From NCBI RefSeq assembly GCF_905187505.1, contig NZ_CAJJIC010000110.1:1-8300 (forward strand): a stretch of 8,300 bases of DNA. Direction: 5' to 3'. The notes under the pieces were generated by a model, which did no database searches, was not told the DNA's origin, and saw nothing but the letters and a program-made list of their open reading frames with translations. Position 1 is the first letter of the stretch; the number at the start of each line of letters is the position of its first letter. The translations under genes and the position numbers were made by a program. Shown here piece after piece: positions 1 through 6,028 of the stretch. The DNA comes from an uncultured Mailhella sp. (GTDB lineage: Bacteria; Desulfobacterota; Desulfovibrionia; Desulfovibrionales; Desulfovibrionaceae).

Positions 1-60
1 CTGCCCCGCCAGAGGCGTTTCTTTTCCGGCTGAATTTCTCTATGTGAAGGAGTTTTTCCC

Positions 61-1596
61 ATGGCACGCACGCTTTTCGTCACCGCTCTTGCGGCGAATT
101 CCGGCAAGGCCGAAGCCGTCGCCGGGCTGATGGATCTCATCAAGGGCGCTTCCAAGGCCCCGGCTCTGTTCCGTCCCGTTCCCTGCCTCAAGACCGCTCT
201 TGAGCTCATCAACAGCGGCAAGTGCAACGAATTTGTCGACTCCGTTCTTGCCGCCTACAAGGAAGCCGCCGCCAAGGCCGACTTCGTGCTCTGCGAAGGC
301 ACCGACTTTACCGGCAAAAGCGCCGCCTTTGAAAATGCCCTGAACACCTGCGTGGCCGCCAACATGGGCGCTCCCGTGGTGCTCGCCCTTTCCGGCGAAG
401 GCTGCTCCGCCGCCGAAGTCGCCGCCACCGTCACCACCTTCCAGTGCCAGATGAAGGAACAGTGCGTGGAACTTCTCGGCGTGTTCCTTTCCGGCATGAG
501 CGAAGAAGACGAAAAGGCCGTGGCCGCGTATTTCTCCTTCCCCGTCAGCAGCAGGGCCGCGGACTTCGCCTCCATCCTTGATTCCTGCAACGGCCACATC
601 ACCCCCCGCCTCTTCGAGTTCGGCCTCATCGAGCAGGCCCAGAAGCATCCCATGCGCATCGTGCTGCCCGAAGGCGAGGAAGACAGACTCATCAAGGCGG
701 CCGCCATCCTCATCCAGCGCAAGGTGGCCGACATCATTCTGCTCGGCGACGAAGGCAAGATCCATGCCCGTGCCGCGGAACTCGGCCTGAGCGTGGACGG
801 CGCCACGATCATCAATCCCGTGACCGCCCCCGACTTTGAAGACTTCGCGGAAACCTACGCGCAGCTTCGCGCCAAGAAGGGCGTCACCATCGAACAGGCC
901 CGCGAAAAGATGGCCGACAGCACCTACTACGGCACCATGATGATCTACAAGGAAAAGGCCGACGGCATGGTTTCCGGCGCGGTGAACACCACCGCCCACA
1001 CCGTGCGCCCCGCCCTTGAATTCATCAAGACCAAGCCCACGGCCTCCATCGTGTCCAGCGCCTTCTTCGTCTGCCTCAAGGACCGCGTGAACACCTACGG
1101 CGACTGCGCCATCAACCTCGATCCCGATCCCGAACAGCTCGCCACCATCGCCGTGACCACCGCCGAAACCGCCGCCGCCTTCGGCCTCGAACCGCGCGTG
1201 GCCATGCTCTCCTACTCCACCGGCAATTCCGGCAAGGGCCCCACCGTGGACAAGGTGAAGGAAGCCACCCGCCTCGCCAAGGAAAAGGCTCCTGAACTGC
1301 TCATCACCGGCCCCATCCAGTACGACGCCGCCGTGGACGCCGCCACCGCCAAGACCAAGATGCCCGGCGATCCCGTGGCCGGCCGCGCAAGCGTGTTCAT
1401 CGTGCCCGACATCAACACCGGCAACAACCTCTACAAGGCCGTGCAGCGCTCCGCCCACGCCGTGGCCATCGGCCCCGTGCTTCAGGGCCTGCGCAAGCCC
1501 GTCAATGATCTGTCCCGCGGCTGCACCGTGCCGGACATCGTCAACACCGTTGCCATCACCGCTATCCAGGCTCAGGCCGAAAAGGGACTCAAATAA
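61..1596 (+). CDS. pta: Phosphate acetyltransferase (phosphotransacetylase), short form
   Basis: Converts acetyl-CoA and phosphate to acetyl phosphate and CoA in the cytoplasm; with the next gene it forms the acetate/ATP branch. The 511-residue product has a C-terminal PTA_PTB domain from about residue 197 to the end. Visible family signatures are RIVLPEGEEDR (199-209), DGMVSGAVNTTAHTVRP (301-317), YGDCAINLDPDPEQLA (346-361), PRVAMLSYSTGNSG (378-391), GPIQYDAAV (417-425), PVAGRASVFIVPDINTGN (438-455) and GPVLQGLRKPVNDLSRG (471-487). Residues 1-140 resemble the BioD-like (AAA_26) N-terminal domain of long Pta proteins, but the P-loop-like NSGKA lacks the usual Ser/Thr. The enterobacterial enzyme is about 714 residues; the roughly 200-residue difference falls in the middle, where a DRTGG domain normally lies. 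Start: ATG with AAGGAG at 47-52, 8 bases upstream. The stop overlaps the ackA start. No promoter is visible in the 60 bases before it, so transcription may begin outside the window. Enzyme identity is very secure. Confidence 0.97.
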   Translation: MARTLFVTALAANSGKAEAVAGLMDLIKGASKAPALFRPVPCLKTALELINSGKCNEFVDSVLAAYKEAAAKADFVLCEGTDFTGKSAAFENALNTCVAANMGAPVVLALSGEGCSAAEVAATVTTFQCQMKEQCVELLGVFLSGMSEEDEKAVAAYFSFPVSSRAADFASILDSCNGHITPRLFEFGLIEQAQKHPMRIVLPEGEEDRLIKAAAILIQRKVADIILLGDEGKIHARAAELGLSVDGATIINPVTAPDFEDFAETYAQLRAKKGVTIEQAREKMADSTYYGTMMIYKEKADGMVSGAVNTTAHTVRPALEFIKTKPTASIVSSAFFVCLKDRVNTYGDCAINLDPDPEQLATIAVTTAETAAAFGLEPRVAMLSYSTGNSGKGPTVDKVKEATRLAKEKAPELLITGPIQYDAAVDAATAKTKMPGDPVAGRASVFIVPDINTGNNLYKAVQRSAHAVAIGPVLQGLRKPVNDLSRGCTVPDIVNTVAITAIQAQAEKGLK

Positions 1597-2816
1597 TGGT
1601 CAAGAAAATTCTCGTCATCAACGGCGGCAGCTCCTCCTTCAAGTATCAGGTCCTCGAAAAGGAAACCGAACGCCGCCTCTGCCAGGGCCTCGTGGAACGC
1701 ATCGGCTCCCCCGACAGCATGCTCACCCACAAGCGCTTCACCGCCGACGGCAAAACCGAAAAGTTCGAATACCCCGGCAACTACGACACCCATGCCGCCG
1801 GCATGGCCAAGGTGGCCGAAGTGCTCATGAAGCATGAACTCGGCGGCGTCATCGACGATCCGGCCGAAATCGTGGTCATCGGCCATCGCGTGCTCATGGG
1901 CGGACCCGACTATCAGGAAGCCCTCGTCACCGAGGAAGTCAAGCAGGTCATCCGCGACTACATTCCGCTCGGCCCGCTGCACAACCCCGCCAACCTCACC
2001 GGCATCGAGGCCATGGAAAAGCTGTTCCCCGGCGTGCCCAACGTGGCCGTGTTCGACACGGGCTTCCATGCCACCATGCCCGACTACGCCTACACCTACG
2101 CCCTGCCCAAGGAACTCACCAAGAAGTACAACATCCGCCGCTACGGCTTCCACGGCACCTCCCACCGCTTCGTGTCCAAGGCCGGCGCCGCCCTGCTCGG
2201 CAAGAAGCCTTCCGAAGTGAACGTGATCGTCTGCCACCTCGGCAACGGCAGCTCCGTGTCCGCCGTGCGCGCCGGCAAGTGCGTGGACACCAGCATGGGC
2301 CTCACCCCTCTGCAGGGCCTCGTCATGGGCACCCGCTGCGGCGACATCGATCCCGCCATCGTTCCCTTCCTCATGAAGAACGAAGGCTTCACCCCCGATG
2401 AAATCGATACCCTCATGAACAAGAAGTCCGGCTTCCTCGGCCTGTGCGGCAAGAGCGACAGCCGCGACATCGAAGCCGGCGTGGAAGCGGGCGATCCCGA
2501 CTGCATCCTCACCTTCAACACGCAGTGCTACTCCGTGAAGAAGTACATCGGCGCCTACATGGCCGCCCTCGGCCATGTGGACCTCATCGCCTTTGCCGGC
2601 GGCATCGGCGAAAACGCCGCTCCCGTCCGCGCCAAGATCCTTGAGAACCTCGAGGAATTCGGCATCGAGCTCGATCCCGAACTCAACAACGTCCGCCGCG
2701 GCGATCCTCACTTCATCAGCAAGGAAGGCTCGCGCGTGAAGGTGGCCGTCATCCCCACCGACGAAGAGCTGGAAATCGCCCGCATCTCCGTGGAAATCGC
2801 TGAAAAGCAGGCGTAA
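1596..2816 (+). CDS. ackA: Acetate kinase
   Basis: Transfers the phosphoryl group between acetyl phosphate and ADP, giving acetate and ATP (reversible, cytoplasmic). The 406-residue length matches the family (about 400). It belongs to the ASKHA fold: phosphate-1 motif VINGGSSSFK (7-16), GHRVLMGG (96-103), PLHNPANLTGIEA (127-139), FDTGFHATMPDYAY (153-166), YGFHGTSHRFV (183-193), CHLGNGSSVSAV (213-224), GTRCGDIDPAIV (245-256), FAGGIGENA (333-341) and PTDEELEIA (387-395). By alignment with the Methanosarcina enzyme the catalytic residues are N9, R98, H129, D154, H186, R247 and E390, all present. Odd: M101 replaces the usual His of HRVVHGG. The ATG shares its A with the pta TAA (TAATG) and AAGGGA lies at 1582-1587, which indicates translational coupling with pta. 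A strong terminator follows at 2881-2916. Confidence 0.98.
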   Translation: MVKKILVINGGSSSFKYQVLEKETERRLCQGLVERIGSPDSMLTHKRFTADGKTEKFEYPGNYDTHAAGMAKVAEVLMKHELGGVIDDPAEIVVIGHRVLMGGPDYQEALVTEEVKQVIRDYIPLGPLHNPANLTGIEAMEKLFPGVPNVAVFDTGFHATMPDYAYTYALPKELTKKYNIRRYGFHGTSHRFVSKAGAALLGKKPSEVNVIVCHLGNGSSVSAVRAGKCVDTSMGLTPLQGLVMGTRCGDIDPAIVPFLMKNEGFTPDEIDTLMNKKSGFLGLCGKSDSRDIEAGVEAGDPDCILTFNTQCYSVKKYIGAYMAALGHVDLIAFAGGIGENAAPVRAKILENLEEFGIELDPELNNVRRGDPHFISKEGSRVKVAVIPTDEELEIARISVEIAEKQA

Positions 2817-2820
2817 GAGC

Positions 2821-2870
2821 CGCGCATACGCGCGAAACACCGTCATGAACGGCGTCCCTTCGCGGACGCC
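2821..2870 (+). other. Two small hairpins between ackA stop and terminator
   Basis: Just after the ackA stop, CGCG-cata-CGCG (2821-2832) and GGCGTCC with GGACGCC (2851-2857 and 2864-2870, 6-base loop) can each fold. Neither has a T-tract, so they are not terminators. They stand in tandem with the terminator stem that begins about 10 bases later. They may protect the mRNA 3' end or act as a processing site; that role is inference. Confidence 0.55.
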
Positions 2871-2876
2871 GAACGC

Positions 2877-2916
2877 AAAACGCCCCTGCCGGATTGTTCC
2901 GGCAGGGGCGTTTTTT
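2877..2916 (+). terminator. Intrinsic terminator of the pta-ackA operon
   Basis: A perfect 12-bp GC-rich stem (CGCCCCTGCCGG at 2881-2892 with its complement at 2899-2910, loop ATTGTT) is followed by six T at 2911-2916. Four A at 2877-2880 extend the pairing into the T-tract, so it could also stop transcription from the other strand. It is the strongest terminator in the window. Confidence 0.95.
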
Positions 2917-2980
2917 GCATGTAAAGGCACCGTTTTTCTCCCGCCGACGCTGCTGCCGCACAAGGCAAAGGAAAAAGCCC

Positions 2981-3020
2981 TCACTTCGTGAACTTATGCA
3001 CAGATACATTCCGTTCACGA
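2981..3020. repeat. 8-bp inverted repeat with an alternative small hairpin
   Basis: TCGTGAAC (2986-2993) and GTTCACGA (3013-3020) are perfect complements separated by 19 bases. The left arm can instead pair locally as TCAC-ttc-GTGA (2981-2991), so the two folds exclude each other. No T-tract follows. It could be an operator or part of a structured RNA. Confidence 0.5.
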
Positions 3021-3093
3021 CACACAGGCCGGCATGAAAGCGCGTCGAAACTCCCTCGAAGGAACGAATCGCCTTACGCAAAAGCCTTTGCAG

Positions 3094-3148
3094 GAAACGC
3101 TTCCCCCGTGCAGCGTTTCAGGTTCAACAGGATGCGCCCTTCTCCTGT
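3094..3148. repeat. Two consecutive dyads upstream of dapB
   Basis: GAAACGCT (3094-3101) pairs with AGCGTTTC (3112-3119) across a 10-base loop. Eight bases after that dyad, ACAGGA (3127-3132) pairs with TCCTGT (3143-3148) across another 10-base loop. A short TTTT occurs at 3154-3157, too weak and too distant to call a confident terminator. Similar spacing of the two dyads suggests an RNA with stacked stems. Confidence 0.45.
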
Positions 3149-3196
3149 CCGGGTTTTAATGTGAATTAAGCCGCATAACTTGCGCTCCACACCATA

Positions 3197-3225
3197 TTTT
3201 CTTATGCTCTGTGCTTGTATACAAT
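3197..3225 (+). promoter_or_regulatory. Possible dapB promoter with palindrome TTGTATACAA
   Basis: TACAAT (3220-3225) matches five of six bases of a sigma-70 -10 box and lies 23 bases before the dapB ATG. The -35 at the right distance (TTTTCT, 3197-3202) is poor. The -10 overlaps a perfect 10-base palindrome, TTGTATACAA (3215-3224), which resembles the short symmetric half-site style of GntR/FadR-type operators. A weak -35 plus an overlapping operator suggests regulated initiation; that is inference. An alternative weak pair is TTGCGC (3180) with TATGCT (3203), 17 bases apart. Confidence 0.35.
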
Positions 3226-3237
3226 CCCACAAATACC

Positions 3238-3241
3238 GGAG
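3238..3241 (+). promoter_or_regulatory. Ribosome binding site that fixes the dapB start
   Basis: GGAG lies 7 bases before ATG 3249. This favours that start over an in-frame TTG 69 bases upstream, whose extra residues do not resemble DapB and which would sit on the probable promoter. Confidence 0.8.
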
Positions 3242-3248
3242 AAATCAT

Positions 3249-4040
3249 ATGGCTCTTTCCATCATCGTCATGGGTGCCGCCGGCCGCATGGGTTCCACCA
3301 TTGCCCGCCTCGTCAATGAGGCGGACGACCTTTCCCTTGCCGCCGTGCTCGAACGCCAGGAAGCGGAAGACAGGCTCGCGGCCTTCAAGGCCTCCGGCGC
3401 GCTGATTTCCAGCGACATCTCCAAGGTGCTGCCGGCCTGCCCGGGCGCCGTGGTCATCGATTTCACCGCCCCCGAGGCCACCATGGTCACGGCCCGCGCC
3501 GCCGCCGAAAACGGCAATCCCGTCATCATCGGCACGACCGGATTCTCCGACGAACAGCTTGCCGAGCTCGACGAGCTCGCCTCCCGCTCTCTGGTGTTCC
3601 GCTCCGCCAACATGAGCGTGGGCATCAACGTCATCATGGACATTCTCCCCCGGCTCACCGCCCTGCTCGGCGACGCCTACGACGTGGAAATGATGGAAAT
3701 CCACCACAACAAGAAAAAGGATGCGCCGAGCGGCACGGCCCTGCTTCTTGCCGAACCGCTGCTGAAGGCCAAGGGACTCACCCGCGACGACATCAACACC
3801 AACCGCTTCGACGTGCGCGAGCCCCGCAAGCACGCGGAAATAGGCATCCAGTCCCTGCGCGGCGGCGATGTGGTGGGCGTGCACACCATTTACTACATGG
3901 GCCCCGGCGAACGCATTGAAATCACCCATCAGGCCCACTCCCGCGAGAACTTCGCCAACGGCGCCCTGCGCGCCGCCCGCTGGATAGTCTCGCAGAAGCC
4001 CGGCCGGTTATATAACATGCAGGACGTTCTGCACGACTAG
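3249..4040 (+). CDS. dapB: 4-hydroxy-tetrahydrodipicolinate reductase (dihydrodipicolinate reductase)
   Basis: Catalyses the NAD(P)H-dependent reduction in the diaminopimelate/lysine pathway, supplying peptidoglycan and lysine precursors in the cytoplasm. The 263-residue product matches the family (about 260-273). The N-terminal Rossmann domain has GAAGRMG (9-15), DFTAPEATM (71-79) and IGTTGFS (94-100). The C-terminal catalytic and tetramerisation domain has the signature EIHHNKKKDAPSGTA (150-164), with H152 and K156 corresponding to the catalytic His and Lys of the E. coli enzyme, and SLRGGDVVGVHTI (202-214). SANMSVGIN (119-127) is the family linker motif. The protein begins MALSIIVMG, as expected when the cofactor loop is near the N-terminus. 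nadE follows after 212 bases with no clear terminator, so read-through is possible. Confidence 0.97.
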   Translation: MALSIIVMGAAGRMGSTIARLVNEADDLSLAAVLERQEAEDRLAAFKASGALISSDISKVLPACPGAVVIDFTAPEATMVTARAAAENGNPVIIGTTGFSDEQLAELDELASRSLVFRSANMSVGINVIMDILPRLTALLGDAYDVEMMEIHHNKKKDAPSGTALLLAEPLLKAKGLTRDDINTNRFDVREPRKHAEIGIQSLRGGDVVGVHTIYYMGPGERIEITHQAHSRENFANGALRAARWIVSQKPGRLYNMQDVLHD

Positions 4041-4252
4041 TTTCACCATGACGAAAGCCGCGTTTTCCGCTCCACGGGAGCCGGGAGCGCGGCTGTCCCG
4101 TATCGGGGACATTCCCGGCATCCGCACGCCGGCTCCCGCCCCACGAAGGCCTATGCCGTGCATGAACGGTGCCTGCCCCCTCCCACGGGATTCCCGCTTT
4201 TCTGCGGAAACGCTCCAAGATACATCCGGCCGAGCGGCCATCGAGGTTTCTC
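4041..4252. other. dapB-nadE intergenic region with nested inverted repeats
   Basis: No gene is supported here. CGGGAGCCGG (4075-4084) and CCGGCTCCCG (4129-4138) form a perfect 10-bp inverted repeat. Inside it, GTCCC (4095-4099) pairs with GGGAC (4106-4110). An outer imperfect pair joins GCGTTTTCCGC (4060-4070) to GCGGAAACGC (4204-4213). No T-tract follows any stem, so these are not ordinary terminators. The arrangement could be a structured nadE leader or intercistronic RNA. I see no convincing sigma-70 promoter. Confidence 0.5.
4243..4247 (+). promoter_or_regulatory. Ribosome binding site that fixes the nadE start
   Basis: GAGGT lies 5 bases before ATG 4253. An in-frame GTG at 4169 would add 28 residues unlike NadE, whereas MHIVLLQHNPIPGDF at 4253 matches the typical N-terminus of two-domain NadE proteins. 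Confidence 0.8.
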
Positions 4253-5866
4253 ATGCACATCGTTCTTCTCCAGCACAATCCCATTCCCGGCGACTTCCGC
4301 GGCAACGCGCACAAACTGGCCGACATGGCCAAAAAGGCGATGGACGCCCATCCCGCAGCCGAGGGCGAACGCACGCTCTGCGTCACTCCCGCCTACGCGC
4401 TTGCCGGCATGCCCTGGGAACCCCTCAAGCACATCGGCGGCTTCTACCGCCGCTGCCGCGACGCCGCCCATGAGCTCGCAGAACTGCTCGCCGACGGCCC
4501 GGACATGCTCATTTCCCTCACCGGCGCGGAAGTGCCCCTCTATGTGCTGCTCTCGCAGGGCAACCTCATCGCGCTGGCAAGACAGGCCAACGGCGTCATC
4601 CGCATTCCCGGCGGCCCCTCCCTCTATCTGCCGGAAACCGAACCCGCCTGGGCCCATCAGGAAGCCCTCGGCCTGCTCAAGAGCGCCCGCGCCGCCTCCT
4701 CGGTGGACGCCGTGCTCTTCACCTCCGCCGAGCTCTTCCTGCCCGAAACCCAGGAAAAAAGCGAAATGCACTGCTCCGCCCTCGCCAGCCTGTGGAAGCT
4801 GCCCGTCATTTCCGTGCATCAGTGCGGCGCGGTGGACAGCCTCATCTACTCCGGCCGCAGCTTCGTGCTCGACGCGTCCGGCGAAGTGGTGGCCCGCACT
4901 TCCGCCTTTGAGGAAGCCGCCCTCGTCATCGACCTGTCCAAGGACGCCGTGTCCGCAAGCGCCGTCGCCCTCGACGGCAACAAGGCTCCCGAAACCGTGC
5001 AGGACGTGCCCGAACGGCCCGAAGCCCTGTTCCGCGCCGCCACGCTCGGCGTGCGCGACTACGTGAGAAAGTGCGGCATGAGCGGCGTCGTGCTCGGCCT
5101 GTCCGGCGGCATGGATTCCGCCCTCGTGGCCTGCATCGCCGTGGAGGCCCTCGGCCCCGAAAACGTGCTCGCCGTGCTCATGCCCTCCCGCTGGAGCACC
5201 GACCACAGCGAAAGCGACGCCGACGTGCTGGCCGGCAATCTCGGCATCCAGACCGCCAACGCCCGCATCACGCCCGTCATGGACGCCTTCGACTCCGTGC
5301 TTTCCCCGCTCTTCGCCGATCTGCCCGCCGTGGAAAACGATCTTACCGCCGACAACATTCAGCCCCGCATCCGCGGCACCCTGCTCATGGCCTTCGCCAA
5401 CCGTCTGGGACGCGCCGTGCTCGGCACCGGCAACAAGTCCGAAAACGCCGCGGGCTACTGCACCCTCTACGGCGACACCGTGGGCGCGCTTGAGCCCATC
5501 GGCGACATCTACAAGACCGAGGTCTACAAGGTGGCCCGCTGGTACAACGAAATGCGCGGCAAGGAGATCATTCCCGAGCACATTTTCACAAAAGCGCCTT
5601 CGGCCGAGCTGCATCCCGGACAGGTGGACGAAGAGAGCCTGCCTCCCTATGAAGTGCTCGACGCCGTGCTGCACGAGCTGCTCGAAAACGCCGCCAACCC
5701 CGAAACCCTTGTGGTGCCCGGCGTTTCCGACGACGTGGTGCGCAGCGTGGTGCGCCGTCTGGCGTCCTCGGAATTCAAGCGTCATCAGAGCGCTCCCGCG
5801 CTCAAGCTCAGCTCCTGCACGCTCGGCATCGACTGGCAGGTGCCCGCAAGCTCGCACGCCCTGTAA
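4253..5866 (+). CDS. nadE: NAD synthase, two-domain type with degenerate glutaminase domain
   Basis: Performs the last step of NAD synthesis: amidation of deamido-NAD using ATP. The 537-residue product has an N-terminal nitrilase-like (CN hydrolase) domain (1-228) and a C-terminal NAD synthase domain (about 258-537). The synthase half is intact: the PP-loop LSGGMDSA (283-290), MPSRWSTDHSESDA (310-323), NIQPRIRGTLLMAFAN (368-383), GTGNKSE (391-397), GYCTLYGDTVGALEPIGD (401-418), KTEVY (421-425) and SAELHPGQVDEESLPPYE (450-467). The N-domain keeps the fold-level pattern (QHNPIPGDFRGNA near the start, GRSFVLDASGEVVAR at 201-215), but the Glu-Lys-Cys triad seems lost: FPEL is VTPAY (A47 for Glu), the YRK position reads ARQ (Q111), and no Cys replaces the usual ICEDIW segment. 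It may therefore depend on free ammonia or a partner amidase; this is inference. dapB lies upstream and a terminator follows. Confidence 0.93.
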   Translation: MHIVLLQHNPIPGDFRGNAHKLADMAKKAMDAHPAAEGERTLCVTPAYALAGMPWEPLKHIGGFYRRCRDAAHELAELLADGPDMLISLTGAEVPLYVLLSQGNLIALARQANGVIRIPGGPSLYLPETEPAWAHQEALGLLKSARAASSVDAVLFTSAELFLPETQEKSEMHCSALASLWKLPVISVHQCGAVDSLIYSGRSFVLDASGEVVARTSAFEEAALVIDLSKDAVSASAVALDGNKAPETVQDVPERPEALFRAATLGVRDYVRKCGMSGVVLGLSGGMDSALVACIAVEALGPENVLAVLMPSRWSTDHSESDADVLAGNLGIQTANARITPVMDAFDSVLSPLFADLPAVENDLTADNIQPRIRGTLLMAFANRLGRAVLGTGNKSENAAGYCTLYGDTVGALEPIGDIYKTEVYKVARWYNEMRGKEIIPEHIFTKAPSAELHPGQVDEESLPPYEVLDAVLHELLENAANPETLVVPGVSDDVVRSVVRRLASSEFKRHQSAPALKLSSCTLGIDWQVPASSHAL

Positions 5867-5898
5867 ATCCTTACCCCGTTTTCCGGCGTCATGACTGC

Positions 5899-5928
5899 AA
5901 AAGGAGGCTGTTTTCAGCCTCCTTTTTT
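5899..5928 (+). terminator. Intrinsic terminator after nadE
   Basis: AGGAGGCTG (5902-5910) pairs with CAGCCTCCT (5915-5923) around a TTTT loop; flanking A's (5899-5901) extend the stem into a six-T tract (5923-5928). It lies 33 bases after the nadE stop and separates nadE from fadD. Confidence 0.93.
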
Positions 5929-5960
5929 CATCATCCGACAAGATTTCCCCTACTTTGTGC

Positions 5961-5988
5961 GTGACAGAACAGGCGTCCATCCGATAAA
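5961..5988 (+). promoter_or_regulatory. Candidate promoter for fadD
   Basis: GTGACA (5961-5966, five of six to -35) and GATAAA (5983-5988, four of six to -10) are 16 bases apart, between the nadE terminator and the fadD start. A GTATAC palindrome (5989-5994) sits at the expected transcription start region. The -10 is imperfect, so the exact position is uncertain. Confidence 0.4.
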
Positions 5989-6028
5989 GTATACCTGTTT
6001 AATGTCATTCTAACCACGGATATGCTTC

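Larger units (their letters stand above)
2917..3248. other. Non-coding gap before dapB, rich in inverted repeats
   Basis: These 332 bases contain no convincing gene on either strand; open frames that cross it continue antisense through ackA and the terminator. It holds an 8-bp inverted repeat (2986-3020), two consecutive dyads (3094-3148), and from about 3150 an AT-richer stretch that is probably the dapB promoter region. I could not find the conserved core of a lysine riboswitch, which would be a natural suspect upstream of dapB. A small RNA or a long structured leader is possible but not demonstrated. Confidence 0.6.

Noticed and set aside
1..47. Possible 3' end of an upstream gene (a frame open from the window edge stops at TGA 45-47)
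   Set aside because: Only 14 codons are visible and none resembles a known protein; an upstream gene cannot be supported or excluded.
40..1458. Antisense open frame of 472 codons opposite pta, with similar ones opposite ackA (1572-2984), nadE (4151-5980) and fadD (6038-8146)
   Set aside because: They are codon-aligned mirrors of the real genes, give Gly/His/Val/Ala-rich translations without family motifs, and run through terminators. They follow from the lack of TTA, CTA and TCA codons on the sense strand.
3143..3157. Terminator after the ACAGGA/TCCTGT dyad
   Set aside because: The T-run has only four bases, lies five bases after the stem, and no gene or promoter upstream needs it.
3121..3160. 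GGTTCAA followed by a dyad, reminiscent of a tRNA T arm
   Set aside because: No acceptor, D or anticodon arms can be drawn around it; the match is limited to the short GGTTCAA string.
3180..3248. TTG start for dapB giving 23 extra residues
   Set aside because: The extension does not resemble DapB and covers the promoter-like region; ATG 3249 has GGAG 7 bases upstream and places GAAGRMG at the usual position.
2917..3248. Lysine riboswitch upstream of dapB
   Set aside because: The expected conserved lysine-riboswitch core is not recognisable; only simple inverted repeats are seen.
4169..4252. GTG start for nadE giving 28 extra residues
   Set aside because: The extra residues are unlike NadE; ATG 4253 has GAGGT at good distance and a typical N-terminus.
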